NCBI RefSeq assembly: GCF_000611675.1
Contig: NZ_JATV01000001.1
Location: forward strand, 248,001 to 312,000
DNA from: Flavobacterium succinicans LMG 10402
GTDB taxonomy: Bacteria; Bacteroidota; Bacteroidia; Flavobacteriales; Flavobacteriaceae
DNA length: 64,000 nt
Reading direction: 5' to 3'
Part shown: piece by piece, positions 36,306-45,732 of the stretch
How positions within the stretch are numbered: the stretch's first letter is position 1
Layout of the letters: each line of letters opens with the position of its first letter
The notes under the pieces: generated by a model
What the model was told of the DNA's origin: nothing
Seen by the model: only the letters and a program-made list of their open reading frames with translations
Database searches by the model: none
Position numbers and translations under genes: made by a program

Positions 36306-37352
36306 ATGATTGAAGATAAAAACCCACAACGCACTAGTATTGATCAGTTAGGAGAATTTGGATTAATCGATCACTTAACCCAAAAATTCGAAATTACGCA
36401 AGACTCTACTGTAAAAGGAATTGGTGACGATGCAGCCGTTTTAGATTTTGGCACTCGAAAAACACTAGTATCTACCGATTTGTTGATTGAAGGCGTGCAT
36501 TTTGATTTGGCCTATATGCCTCTAAAACATTTAGGATACAAAGCCGTAGTGGTCAATCTATCCGACATTTGTGCCATGAACGCCAAACCTACCCAAATTA
36601 CAGTTTCGGTAGCCGTGTCCAATCGTTTTCCTTTAGAGGCTTTGGAAGAATTGTATGACGGAATTGCCCGTGCTGCCCAAGAGTACAAAGTAGATGTGGT
36701 TGGAGGAGATACCACTTCGTCTCAAAAAGGAATGATTATCAGTATTACGGCATTAGGCGAGGCCGATGAAAATGAAATTGTATACCGAAATGGAGCTACT
36801 GCCACCGATTTGCTAGTGGTAACAGGCGATATTGGCGCAGCCTACATGGGCTTACAAGTGCTAGAGCGCGAGAAGCAAGTGTTCCAAGTCAACCCCAATT
36901 CGCAACCCGATTTAGACGCTTATACGTATTTGATTGAACGACAACTCAAACCCGAAGCACGAACGGATGTCCGAACATTATTGCATGCGCTAGAGATCAA
37001 ACCTACAGCGATGATTGATGTTTCGGATGGCATTTCTTCCGAAATCATGCATTTGTGCAAACAGTCCAAGGTAGGTTGTAATTTGTATGAAGACAAATTG
37101 CCATTGGATCCACAACTTATCTCCGTGTGCGAAGAATTCAACATCGACAGTACCACCATTGCCATCAATGGAGGCGAAGATTACGAATTGCTGTTCACTA
37201 TTCCAATTACGGATTTTGACAAAATTAAAGGCAATCCCAACTTTACCATTATTGGCCACATGACCGAAGCCAACGAAGGCATTCACTTGGTAACACGCGC
37301 CAACACTAAAATTGAATTGAAAGCTAGAGGCTGGAATGCTTTTAAAGAATAG
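36306..37352 (+). CDS. thiL: Thiamine-phosphate kinase
   Basis: 348 residues from the ATG at 36306; a TTG six bases earlier is not preferred. It phosphorylates thiamine monophosphate to thiamine diphosphate. Signatures of this AIR-synthase-like ATP-binding fold are GIGDDAAVLD, STDLLIEGVHFD, DVVGGDTT, MIDVSDGISS and GGEDYELLF. The length is normal. It is followed by its own terminator. Confidence 0.94.
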   Translation: MIEDKNPQRTSIDQLGEFGLIDHLTQKFEITQDSTVKGIGDDAAVLDFGTRKTLVSTDLLIEGVHFDLAYMPLKHLGYKAVVVNLSDICAMNAKPTQITVSVAVSNRFPLEALEELYDGIARAAQEYKVDVVGGDTTSSQKGMIISITALGEADENEIVYRNGATATDLLVVTGDIGAAYMGLQVLEREKQVFQVNPNSQPDLDAYTYLIERQLKPEARTDVRTLLHALEIKPTAMIDVSDGISSEIMHLCKQSKVGCNLYEDKLPLDPQLISVCEEFNIDSTTIAINGGEDYELLFTIPITDFDKIKGNPNFTIIGHMTEANEGIHLVTRANTKIELKARGWNAFKE

Positions 37353-37388
37353 ATTTTAAAATTCGTCAAGTTTTTATATTCCCCAATA

Positions 37389-37425
37389 CAATACCCCGAA
37401 CAATCTAGTTTGGGGTATTTTTTTT
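37389..37425 (+). terminator. Terminator after thiL
   Basis: An 11-base stem with one G-U pair (37390-37400 with 37409-37419) and an eight-T tail. The rest of the 37353-37683 gap is an inverted copy of the interspersed repeat plus the abiH promoter. Confidence 0.85.
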
Positions 37426-37468
37426 GCTCAAAACGACAAGAAACTACAAATTTTAAATCTCATGATTT

Positions 37469-37551
37469 GGGCGTTACCACAAGGGTCGGGCTTTACGTTG
37501 CAATCTTTTTGAGGCAGAAAAAGCCTCAAAAAGGATTTCCACTGCAATTCC
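37469..37551 (-). repeat. Interspersed repeat with variable centre, copy 3 (inverted)
   Basis: On the minus strand: left arm GCAGTGGAAATCCTTTTT, a variable hairpin (37506-37515 with 37523-37532), right arm AAAAAGATTGCAACGTAAAGC and a GC-rich end. It faces copy 4 across the abiH gene. Confidence 0.72.
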
Positions 37552-37656
37552 TAACAAAACACAGTAATTAATAGAACTAAGCCTTTTTTAGAAAATTGTT
37601 CCTTAGTCTACGGTAATAAATGAAGGCAAAAACTAAAGTTCAAATACCAAAAAGCC

Positions 37657-37664
37657 TATATTTG
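37657..37664 (+). promoter_or_regulatory. -7 box before abiH
   Basis: TATATTTG, 19 bases before the start codon; no -33 TTTG at regular spacing. Confidence 0.45.
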
Positions 37665-37683
37665 AGAAACGCATTTTTTGAAT

Positions 37684-38877
37684 ATGAATAGACTTTTTAT
37701 AATTGGAAACGGATTTGATTTGGCTCATGGATTACCAACTTCGTATAAGCATTTTATAGATGATTTTTGGAGAAATTTCCGAGCAAGATGTAAAAGTGAG
37801 AAGTACAAAAATATGATTCTTACTGATGATGGTTATACTAGATATTACGAGGGGTATACAATTATTAAGAATTTTAATGATTTGAAGGATAATTTAAGAG
37901 ATTACTCAAATGAGTATGGATATAGCTTTAATCTACAAGGATTAATTTGTAGAGATGGGAATAAGGTTGTTTTTCAATTTAACAATATTTTTTTTAAAAT
38001 TATTACCGAGATGAATTCAGAGAATTGGGTTGATATTGAGAATTTATATTACAATATTTTAAAAAGTATTTTGAATAGTAATAGTAAAGTCCAATATAAT
38101 TATCCATATGGGGTTAAGCGATTGAATGAGGAATTTGAACAAGTTAAAAATCTCTTAGAAGCTTATCTTGAAGAAAAAGTAGAAGCCATAAACGTAATTC
38201 CTGATATTGTTAATTTATTCAAAATTGAAAGCGCACTTAATAAATATGCTTTGGAATTTAGTAAAGAGGATTACAATGAATTGGAAGAGTTTTATACTAA
38301 ATATAATCCAGATTTAGAGGAAGGTAAGAATGTTTTGAATTATTTTTTGAATTTTAATTACACAAGAACTATTGATAAATACATAAAGGAAACTAAGGAG
38401 CATAAAGCTTATCGGGAATTTGGTGATTTCACAAATATTCAGATACATGGGCGATTAAATGACAGAAATAATTTGGTTAATTTTGGTTTTGGTGATGAAA
38501 TGGATGATGATTATAAGAGAATTGAAAATTTGGATGATAATGAATATTTAAAAAACTTCAAATCTTTTCAATATTTACAAAATTCTAATTATAAAAAACT
38601 ATTGGATTTTATTGATACTAATAAATTTCAAGTTGTAATTCTTGGCCATTCTTGTGGTTTGTCTGATAGAACGCTGTTGAATACTATTTTTGAACATACT
38701 AATTGTAGGTCGATTAAGGTTTACTATCATCAAAAGGATGATGGTTCGGATAATTATACTGAGATTATTCAAAACATATCTCGACATTTTAATAAAAAGA
38801 AATTGATGAGAGAAAAAATAGTTAACAAAACTCTTTGTAAGCTTTTGCCTCAAATTCAACTTCCTTTAATAAAGTAA
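37684..38877 (+). CDS. AbiH-family abortive-infection protein
   Basis: 397 residues. The N-terminal RLFIIGNGFDLAHGLPTSY is the hallmark of the AbiH family (phage abortive infection, first known from lactococcal plasmids). The later NFNYTRTIDKY, QIHGRLND and VVILGHSCGLSDRTLL stretches also match the family. The biochemical activity is not established; standalone AbiH genes are common in defence islands. Base composition is more AT-rich than the flanking thiL and TIGR00266 genes, and the gene is bracketed by repeats, which suggests acquisition. Confidence 0.85.
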   Translation: MNRLFIIGNGFDLAHGLPTSYKHFIDDFWRNFRARCKSEKYKNMILTDDGYTRYYEGYTIIKNFNDLKDNLRDYSNEYGYSFNLQGLICRDGNKVVFQFNNIFFKIITEMNSENWVDIENLYYNILKSILNSNSKVQYNYPYGVKRLNEEFEQVKNLLEAYLEEKVEAINVIPDIVNLFKIESALNKYALEFSKEDYNELEEFYTKYNPDLEEGKNVLNYFLNFNYTRTIDKYIKETKEHKAYREFGDFTNIQIHGRLNDRNNLVNFGFGDEMDDDYKRIENLDDNEYLKNFKSFQYLQNSNYKKLLDFIDTNKFQVVILGHSCGLSDRTLLNTIFEHTNCRSIKVYYHQKDDGSDNYTEIIQNISRHFNKKKLMREKIVNKTLCKLLPQIQLPLIK

Positions 38878-38966
38878 ATACCTATAATTCAGATTTTGTT
38901 TTAAAGATGGTTTTTCGACTTTTTTGAATTCAAAATGTAACTTAATAAAGCCAAATGTTGGTTTTT

Positions 38967-39081
38967 AGCCCCGATTGCAGTGGAAATCCTTTTTTTACAC
39001 CTGACAGGTTTCTAAAACCTGTTAGGTGTAAAAAAAGATTGTAGCGGAAAGCGGGACGATGTTTATAAAAAATCCCGATGC
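38967..39081 (+). repeat. Interspersed repeat with variable centre, copy 4
   Basis: Left arm GCAGTGGAAATCCTTTTTT, a centre occupied by a palindrome (38997-39029), right arm AAAAAAAGATTGTAGCGGAAAG and a CCCGATGCC end. Opposite orientation to copy 3. The rest of the 275-base gap after abiH holds only the next terminator. Confidence 0.75.
38997..39029. repeat. Palindromic repeat, copy 3, nested in interspersed repeat copy 4
   Basis: ACACCTGACAGGTT pairs with AACCTGTTAGGTGT (one G-U pair), extended outward by the T7 and A7 of the host repeat arms to about 21 pairs. It has the same layout as the palindromes at 25556 and 27404. Confidence 0.75.
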
Positions 39082-39090
39082 CTATTGCTC

Positions 39091-39126
39091 CTAAAAAAAC
39101 ACCCCAAAATTGGTGTCTTTTGGGGT
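39091..39126 (-). terminator. Terminator after the TIGR00266 gene
   Basis: A 9-base stem (39101-39109 with 39118-39126), followed on the minus strand by a GTTTTTTT tail. Confidence 0.78.
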
Positions 39127-39152
39127 AAGGTGTTTTTGAAATTTTTCTGTTA

Positions 39153-39953
39153 TTAGAAGCGGTTATCGCCGTCTAGAAGATTGCCGAGTCCGCCTAAAAG
39201 GCTGCCTTCTTCACGGCTATTGCCGCCAGCTCTTGGGGCTGAAGCAATGATACGGTCGGCCAATCTAGAGAACGGAAGCGACTGAATGTACACTGTTCCA
39301 GGGCCACGCAAAGTCGCGTAAAACAAGCCTTCGCCACCAAAAAGAGAGTTTTTGATGCCGCCAATAAACTCGATATCATAATCGACATCTTGGGTGAAAC
39401 CTACGATACAGCCGGTGTCTACTTTTAGGATTTCGCCAGGTTGTAATTCTTTTTTGGCTAAAGTTCCGCCTGAATGTACGAAAGCCATTCCGTCACCTTC
39501 TAGTTTTTGCATAATGAAACCTTCGCCACCAAAAAGGCCTGTGCCTAACTTTTTGGAGAATTCAATACCAACGGCTACGCCTTTGGCAGCGCAAAGGAAT
39601 GCGTTCTTTTGGCAAATGAATTTTCCGCGAAATTGTCTCAAATCAATTGGAATGATTTTTCCGGGATAAGGTGAGGCAAAGGAGACTTTGCTTTTGTTGT
39701 AATTTTGATTGATAAAGGCGGTCATGAACAGACTTTCACCTGTTAAAACTCTTTTTCCTGCGCTTAGTAATTTGCCAAACAAACCCGTTTGTTGTTGGGA
39801 ACCGTCTCCGAAAATGGTTTCCATTTGGATGCCATTGTCCATCATCATAAAACTTCCCGCCTCGGCAATGACAATTTCTTGTGGGTCGAGTTCTATTTCT
39901 ACATATTGCATTTCTTCGCCATAAATATGGTAATCTATTTCGTGTGCTATCAT
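39153..39953 (-). CDS. TIGR00266/AIM24 family protein
   Basis: 266 residues. A beta-rich protein with glycine-rich turns: [63 protein letters not shown]. These mark the TIGR00266 (AIM24-like, double-stranded beta-helix) family found in bacteria, archaea and yeast mitochondria. Function in bacteria is unknown. It stands alone with its own terminator. Confidence 0.85.
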   Translation of the reverse strand: MIAHEIDYHIYGEEMQYVEIELDPQEIVIAEAGSFMMMDNGIQMETIFGDGSQQQTGLFGKLLSAGKRVLTGESLFMTAFINQNYNKSKVSFASPYPGKIIPIDLRQFRGKFICQKNAFLCAAKGVAVGIEFSKKLGTGLFGGEGFIMQKLEGDGMAFVHSGGTLAKKELQPGEILKVDTGCIVGFTQDVDYDIEFIGGIKNSLFGGEGLFYATLRGPGTVYIQSLPFSRLADRIIASAPRAGGNSREEGSLLGGLGNLLDGDNRF

Positions 39954-40025
39954 GATTTTGTGTTTTAGGGTTTAAGGAATTAGTAAGTGGTTAAATTGAA
40001 ATGTTACATTTTTGGGCATAAAAAA

Positions 40026-40050
40026 AACGGCATCCAGAACAGATGCCGTT
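40026..40050 (-). terminator. Terminator after aminopeptidase P
   Basis: A perfect 9-base stem (40026-40034 with 40042-40050) followed on the minus strand by an eight-T run. Confidence 0.85.
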
Positions 40051-40110
40051 AGTTGTATTTATTTTGAATTCTACTTTTTCGCGAGAATTAGTGTAATACG
40101 TGTTCTATTT

Positions 40111-41403
40111 TTATGCGTTCATTAAGCTTTCGATTTCGTCTGCTTCAATCGGAATGTTACGCATCAAATTGAACGGTTCTCCTGATTTTTGAATCACCAC
40201 ATCGTCTTCAATTCGGATACCGAAACCTTCGGCAGGAATATAAATTCCAGGTTCTACGGTAAACACCATATTGGCTTCCATTGGTTCGTGGAGCAATCCG
40301 TAATCGTGTGTGTCGAGTCCCATATGGTGCGAAGTCCCGTGCATAAAATATTTTTTGTAAGCTGGCCAATCAGGATTTTCGTTTTGAACGTCGGCTTTGT
40401 CAATCAGACCTAAACCTAATAATTCAGAAGTCATAATTTTGCCCACTTCTACGTGGTATTGTTTCCAAAGGGTACCCGGAGTAAGCATTTTTGTAGCTTC
40501 GTTTTTCACACGAAGAACTGCGTTGTACACGGCTTTTTGTCTTTCAGAATAGCGACCAGAAACGGGTATGGTACGGGTTAAATCGCTTGAATAATTGGCG
40601 TACTCTGCCGCTACATCTAGTAAAAGCAAGTCGCCCGCTTTGCATTGTTGGTTGTTTTCGATGTAATGCAATACATTGGCATTATTTCCAGAAGCGATAA
40701 TGGGTGTGTAGGCAAACCCTTTAGAACGGTTGCGAACGAACTCGTGAATCAATTCGGCTTCTACCTCATATTCCATTACGTTAGGCTTCACAAACGAAAG
40801 CAAACGACGGAACCCTTTTTCGGTGATGTTACACGCTTGTTGGATTAAATCGATTTCTTCGGTTTCTTTTATGGAGCGAATGCGTTGCAAAATTGGGTTG
40901 CTTTTGGCTACGGTATGCGCTGGATATTGCGCTTTCCATTTTTTGATAAAACGGTCTTCGCGAGTTTCGGTTTCTACGGCTGAACGATAGTGTTCGTTGG
41001 TGTTGATGTACATCACTTCGGCATACATCATAATTTCTTTCAAGGTTTTGTCAAAATCTTGTAGCCAAAAAACTGTTTTGATTCCTGATACCTGAAACGC
41101 ACGTTCTTTGGTTAGTTTTTCGCCTTCCCAAATCGCAATGTGCTCATTGGTTTCTCTCAAGAAAAGGATTTCTTTTAAGTGCTCGTAAGGCGCATCTGGG
41201 AATAATAACAAAATGCTTTCTTCTTGATCTACACCGGATAAATAGAAAATATCTCTATGTTGTGCAAAAGGTAAAGTGCTATCGGCAGAAACAGGATATA
41301 TGTCGTTTGAATTAAAAACCGCTACGCTTTTCGGTTTCATTTGAGCAGTGAATTTTTCTCTGTTTTTTACAAAAAGCCCACTGTTTATTTGATGATATTT
41401 CAT
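40111..41403 (-). CDS. Aminopeptidase P family metallopeptidase (Xaa-Pro aminopeptidase)
   Basis: 430 residues from the ATG at 41403; a TTG nine bases earlier is less likely. The N-terminal domain (to about 165) precedes a pita-bread peptidase domain. All five metal ligands are visible: two Asp in LLDVAAEYANYSSDLTRT, His in HGTSHHMGLD, Glu in FTVEPGIY and Glu in GIRIEDDV. It removes N-terminal residues before proline, using manganese. A -7 box TATTTTTG (minus strand, 41432-41439) precedes it. Confidence 0.93.
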   Translation of the reverse strand: MKYHQINSGLFVKNREKFTAQMKPKSVAVFNSNDIYPVSADSTLPFAQHRDIFYLSGVDQEESILLLFPDAPYEHLKEILFLRETNEHIAIWEGEKLTKERAFQVSGIKTVFWLQDFDKTLKEIMMYAEVMYINTNEHYRSAVETETREDRFIKKWKAQYPAHTVAKSNPILQRIRSIKETEEIDLIQQACNITEKGFRRLLSFVKPNVMEYEVEAELIHEFVRNRSKGFAYTPIIASGNNANVLHYIENNQQCKAGDLLLLDVAAEYANYSSDLTRTIPVSGRYSERQKAVYNAVLRVKNEATKMLTPGTLWKQYHVEVGKIMTSELLGLGLIDKADVQNENPDWPAYKKYFMHGTSHHMGLDTHDYGLLHEPMEANMVFTVEPGIYIPAEGFGIRIEDDVVIQKSGEPFNLMRNIPIEADEIESLMNA

Positions 41404-41677
41404 GACAACCAAATTATTTATTAGTAAAATTCAAAAATACTAACTTTACTATGATTTTTGTCTAAGAAAAAGAATTTTTAACGTTAGGATGTTTCTTGTA
41501 CTCGTAAATCGTTGTTATGAGCAACAAGAAGCTAATAATGGTTAAAATTTGATGTTGTGTTTTAAAGCTATCGGTTTCTCAGATAAGCACAGATTAGTAG
41601 CGCTTTTTTTTACAATTAATCCAAGAGTAAAGGAATGGCAATTATGATAAATGCTCGTTAGGTAGTGTATAATTCTT

Positions 41678-41685
41678 TATTTTTG
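41678..41685 (+). promoter_or_regulatory. -7 box just before the lycopene cyclase
   Basis: TATTTTTG ends four bases before the ATG, so the leader would be very short or absent. The 286-base gap upstream otherwise holds only the aminopeptidase promoter. Confidence 0.45.
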
Positions 41686-41689
41686 ACGC

Positions 41690-42850
41690 ATGGTACAAAA
41701 CGAGTCACACAATTACGATTATATTTTTGCAGGAACAGGGCTAGCCGCTTTGATGACAGTATACAAAATGGTGCAATTGCCTTTTTTTGCTCAAAAAACC
41801 ATTTTGTTGCTCGATGAACAACCCAAAGACAGCAATGATCGAACTTGGTGTTTTTGGTCTACGGAGCCAACGCAGTGGGAGCCTTCGGTGTCAAAACATT
41901 GGGACGTAGCTCATTTTGGCTGTCAATCGTTTGATCGTGATTTGGTTTTGTCGCCTTACCAATACCAAATGATTCGTGGAATCGATTTCTACCAACAGGT
42001 TTTGTCTAGTTTGCGTCAACACTCCAATGTAACTTTCGTATCCGAAAAAGTAGTTGCCATTGAAGAAACCGAGCAGCAAATTTTTGTCAAAACTAACCAA
42101 ACGGTTTATTACGGAAAGCGCTTGTTTAATAGTATCTACCATCCTGAACTTGTAGCCAAACAGCAAAAGTATCCGGTGTTGCAACAGCATTTTATTGGAT
42201 GGGTAGTACAAACCAAAGAAGCTGTTTTTATACCCGAAAAACCTACTTTTATGGATTTTTCGGTAGCACAAAAAGACAATACTCGTTTTATGTATGTGTT
42301 GCCAACTACTGCCCATCAGGCGTTGGTGGAGTATACGCTTTTTTCGTCACAATTGTTGCCGAAACAAGAATATGAAGCAGAAATACAAAAGTACCTTGCG
42401 CAATTGGGAGTTACCGATTACACTATTATTGAAAAGGAGCAAGGCAGTATTCCAATGACCAGCTATCCGTTTTGGAAATGGAATACTAAAAATGTGTTAC
42501 ACATCGGTACCGCTGGAGGTTGGACCAAAGCCAGCACGGGCTACACTTTTAAAAATGCAGACAAAAAATCGGAGGCTTTGGTGGCTTTTTTGCAAAATGA
42601 ACAGCCATTTACTTTGTTTGGAAAACGCAACAAATTTTGGTGGTATGATCTGTTGCTGTTAGATATCTTGCATCGGAATAATGCCATAGGTAGTCATATT
42701 TTTTCGAAATTATTTCAAAAAGGAACACCTAGTTTGATTTTTAAATTTTTAGACGAAGACACTACTTTGATCGAAGACCTACAAGTGATTTGGAAGTGTC
42801 CTAAAATGCCTTTCATCAAGGCCTTGTTTCGGGTGCTGTTGTATCGCTAA
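41690..42850 (+). CDS. crtY: Lycopene beta-cyclase
   Basis: 386 residues. The N-terminus YDYIFAGTGLAALMTV is an FAD-binding dinucleotide fold, DRTWCFWS is the family motif of CrtY-type cyclases, and GTAGGWTKASTGYTF late in the chain is the second conserved region. It closes the ends of lycopene to beta-carotene, on the way to zeaxanthin, the usual yellow pigment of Flavobacterium. No other carotenoid gene is next to it. Confidence 0.92.
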   Translation: MVQNESHNYDYIFAGTGLAALMTVYKMVQLPFFAQKTILLLDEQPKDSNDRTWCFWSTEPTQWEPSVSKHWDVAHFGCQSFDRDLVLSPYQYQMIRGIDFYQQVLSSLRQHSNVTFVSEKVVAIEETEQQIFVKTNQTVYYGKRLFNSIYHPELVAKQQKYPVLQQHFIGWVVQTKEAVFIPEKPTFMDFSVAQKDNTRFMYVLPTTAHQALVEYTLFSSQLLPKQEYEAEIQKYLAQLGVTDYTIIEKEQGSIPMTSYPFWKWNTKNVLHIGTAGGWTKASTGYTFKNADKKSEALVAFLQNEQPFTLFGKRNKFWWYDLLLLDILHRNNAIGSHIFSKLFQKGTPSLIFKFLDEDTTLIEDLQVIWKCPKMPFIKALFRVLLYR

Positions 42851-42904
42851 AGTGTTTGGAGCGAGGGTGTTTTTTTTTAAAGTAACTTTTTCAATTGTTT
42901 TCTT

Positions 42905-42912
42905 TACATTTG
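42905..42912 (+). promoter_or_regulatory. -7 box before the putative metal-uptake cassette
   Basis: TACATTTG, six bases before the start of the small histidine-rich protein, again a very short leader. No -33 element at regular spacing. Confidence 0.4.
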
Positions 42913-42918
42913 CAGTTC

Positions 42919-43263
42919 ATGAAAAACAAAGCTTTCATATCACGAATCCTTTTGCTGATTTTATTGGCAACTATGGTTTTTCAAACCAAGCACAGCTATT
43001 CCCATTTATTGGAGCAGTTGAATGTGGTGGTGTGTCATCATGATAGCGATCCTTCTACAAAGCAAATTACACATGCGCATCATTATACAGAGTCTTGTAC
43101 GGTATGCGCCTTTTCTATTAGTAGTTTTTTGCCAGTTTCCCTTCTTTTTTGGGATACGGATACCATCATAACGATACCGAATGAGGTGTCGTTTTATGTA
43201 GCTTCCAAAGTAGTTTGCTATTCGGGAAGTCTATTTGCTTTACGCGCGCCCCCGCAAGCATAG
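42919..43263 (+). CDS. Small His/Cys-rich secreted or membrane protein (DUF2946-like)
   Basis: 114 residues from the ATG at 42919. An N-terminal signal or anchor covers about 5-25; the centre contains CHHDSD, THAHHY and SCTVCAF, giving several histidines and a CxxC; a second hydrophobic stretch follows; the end LRAPPQA resembles the RxPP end of DUF2946-type small proteins that accompany metal-related TonB receptors. It could bind copper or zinc. A receptor gene follows 71 bases downstream. Confidence 0.6.
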   Translation: MKNKAFISRILLLILLATMVFQTKHSYSHLLEQLNVVVCHHDSDPSTKQITHAHHYTESCTVCAFSISSFLPVSLLFWDTDTIITIPNEVSFYVASKVVCYSGSLFALRAPPQA

Positions 43264-43334
43264 TTTTTATTGCGTCATTTTCAGTTCTTGAAAATGATTT
43301 TAATCTCTCTTATTTTAATTTTTTGGATATAAAA

Positions 43335-45722
43335 ATGCAAGCAAAAAGCTATAGCGTTTTCATGTTCTTTTGGTTTACTGCTGTTGTTTTTTCACAAAAC
43401 AAAGTCAGCGGTACCATTACTACTGAAACGAAAAAAAGCCTTGAGGGCTGTCACGTACATATTGGTAATAAAACGGTAAACACCAACAAAAAAGGATTGT
43501 ATGAAATTAAAGATTTGCCTTCGGGTAAGTTGAAAGTTTCAGTGTCCTATGTCGGCTATCAAACGATAGATACTTTGATCAATGTTACTGCCGATGCGCA
43601 ATTTAATTTTGTAATGAAACAAAATACCGAGGCTTTGTATGAAGTATTGGTACAACAAAAGAATAGTGGCGCCAACGCATCATCGGTTGAACAAAAAGTA
43701 AAAGGTGCTACGATTGAAAAGTTTAGCAACCAATCATTGGGCGATGTGTTACAAGAAGTAGCTGGAGTCTCCGGACTAAAAACCGGAAGTACTGTGGTTA
43801 AACCTATAGTTAACGGTATGTTTGGAAGTAGAGTCCCCATTATCAATAATAATGTTAGGATGCAAGATCAAGAATGGGGAGCGGAGCACGCCCCTAATTT
43901 TGATGTGAATGCGGCAGCAAAAATTAGTGTCATTAAAGGCGCTTCGGGTTTGCAATATGGAGGCGATGCCGTGGGTGGATTGGTCATTATTGAACCTATG
44001 CAAGTCAAAAAAGACACCTTATTTGGTAGAACCATGTTCAATTTTGCTTCGAACGGTCGTGGCGGATCAGTAACGACTAGCGTTCACAAAGGCAATGAGT
44101 TGGGATGGAGTTGGAACGCATTGGCAACCTTCAAATACATGGGAGATCGTCAGGCACCAAATTATGTTTTGTCAAATACAGGTAACAGAGAAGGTAATTT
44201 CACGGGAGATATAAAATACACAGCCGATAATTATTTTGTGTCGGCCTATTATAGTTTGTATCAAACCACTATTGGAATTTTGAGTGCGTCTCATACCGGA
44301 AGTGTCAATGATTTGTATACTTCCATCAATAATTTACGTCCGTCGGTAATCAACGATTTTACCTATGCTATTGATAATCCAAAACAACAAGTTCAACATC
44401 ATTTGGCCAAAATAAATTATAACTATTATTTTGACGAAACGGCGTCATTGGCAGCTCAATATGCTTTTCAGTTCAATAAGCGTTTAGAGTTTGATGTGCG
44501 TAGAGGCGATTTTAAAAATGTCGCAGCCTTGGATTTGGAATTGAGCAGTCATAATTTATCGGTTGATTTCAAAAAAGCGTATCACGATTGGCAATTGAAG
44601 TCAGGACTAAGTGCTGGATTTCAAAATAATTTTGCCAGTCCAGCTACAGGTATTCGTCCGTTGATTCCGAATTACGAAAAGCTAGATGCTGGAGTATACA
44701 GTGTGGCTAGTGTAGATTTGTCTGATGGTTTGGTTTTGGATGCAGGTTTACGATATGATTTTTCAAGTGTCAATGCCGCTAAGTTTTATCTTAAATCCAG
44801 ATGGGAAGAAAGAGGCTATGATACGCTTTTTCCTGAATTTGAAGTCAAAGAAGAGGGTAATCAAATTTTGGCTAAGCCAAGTTTTACTTTTCATAATTTC
44901 TCCGCCAGCGTAGGGTTTAAAAAGACCTTCGCTACAAATTTGGAATGGTACACGAACTTAAGTTTGGCAACTAGAAACCCAAATCCTTCAGAGTTTTTTA
45001 GCGATGGTTTGCATCATTCAACAGGTGTTATCGAATTAGGCGATTTGTCTTTGAAAAAAGAGGAATCCCTTAAATTGTCGTCGACGGTACAGAAATCATG
45101 GCAAGACTTTTCATTATCCATCAATCCGTTTGTACATACAGTGAAAAATTATATTTTTTTGCGTCCCATCGGTGCGGAGACTACTATTAGAGGCGCTTTC
45201 CCAGTTTGGGAATACCAGCAAACGCAAGCTCTTTTGGGCGGTGTAGATGTGCAAACCAATTGGACATTGTCGCCGCAATGGCAACATCGTTTGACTATGG
45301 CCTACATTAAGGGTAACGATCTTGATAACAACGAGGCACTAATTGACATTCCTCCTTTTCATTTCACTAACACTATCGAATGGAGAAAAAAAGAATGGAA
45401 CCAGTTAGTTCTAGAGTTAAAAAGCGAAGTGGTTTTTAGACAATCTCAATTTCCTAATAATAATTTTGAGGTCAACCTGATTGATGCTAATAACAATTCA
45501 CAGCCAGCTATATTAGATATAAGTACACCGCCTCCAGGTTATCATTTGCTCCATTTTTATTCAGAAATGCAACTGCAATGGTTGCCTAAAACCCAAACGA
45601 CCCTTGCTTTTTCCGTGCAAAATATATTCAATACAAAGTATAGAGATTATCTGAATCGCCAACGCTTCTTTGCAGATGAAGTTGGGCGAAATTTTCAAAT
45701 TCAAATCAAATTCAATTATTAA
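43335..45722 (+). CDS. TonB-dependent receptor, possibly for a metal
   Basis: 795 residues from the ATG at 43335. A signal peptide ends near VVFSQ; residues about 22-100 are a carboxypeptidase-regulatory-like domain (VSGTITTETKKSLEG, VSYVGYQT); a plug domain follows (SLGDVLQEVAGV, VIKGASGLQYGGDAVGGLVI) and a 22-strand barrel ends in the aromatic IQIKFNY. It has no SusD partner, so a sugar system is unlikely. The histidine/cysteine-rich small protein before it and the lipoprotein after it suggest copper or zinc; this is inference. Confidence 0.9.
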   Translation: MQAKSYSVFMFFWFTAVVFSQNKVSGTITTETKKSLEGCHVHIGNKTVNTNKKGLYEIKDLPSGKLKVSVSYVGYQTIDTLINVTADAQFNFVMKQNTEALYEVLVQQKNSGANASSVEQKVKGATIEKFSNQSLGDVLQEVAGVSGLKTGSTVVKPIVNGMFGSRVPIINNNVRMQDQEWGAEHAPNFDVNAAAKISVIKGASGLQYGGDAVGGLVIIEPMQVKKDTLFGRTMFNFASNGRGGSVTTSVHKGNELGWSWNALATFKYMGDRQAPNYVLSNTGNREGNFTGDIKYTADNYFVSAYYSLYQTTIGILSASHTGSVNDLYTSINNLRPSVINDFTYAIDNPKQQVQHHLAKINYNYYFDETASLAAQYAFQFNKRLEFDVRRGDFKNVAALDLELSSHNLSVDFKKAYHDWQLKSGLSAGFQNNFASPATGIRPLIPNYEKLDAGVYSVASVDLSDGLVLDAGLRYDFSSVNAAKFYLKSRWEERGYDTLFPEFEVKEEGNQILAKPSFTFHNFSASVGFKKTFATNLEWYTNLSLATRNPNPSEFFSDGLHHSTGVIELGDLSLKKEESLKLSSTVQKSWQDFSLSINPFVHTVKNYIFLRPIGAETTIRGAFPVWEYQQTQALLGGVDVQTNWTLSPQWQHRLTMAYIKGNDLDNNEALIDIPPFHFTNTIEWRKKEWNQLVLELKSEVVFRQSQFPNNNFEVNLIDANNNSQPAILDISTPPPGYHLLHFYSEMQLQWLPKTQTTLAFSVQNIFNTKYRDYLNRQRFFADEVGRNFQIQIKFNY

Positions 45723-45732
45723 ATTCAATCCA

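Noticed and set aside
43215..43334. Longer N-terminus for the TonB receptor overlapping the small His-rich gene
   Set aside because: The signal peptide begins at the ATG at 43335; the upstream codons have no signal-like character and overlap the preceding gene.
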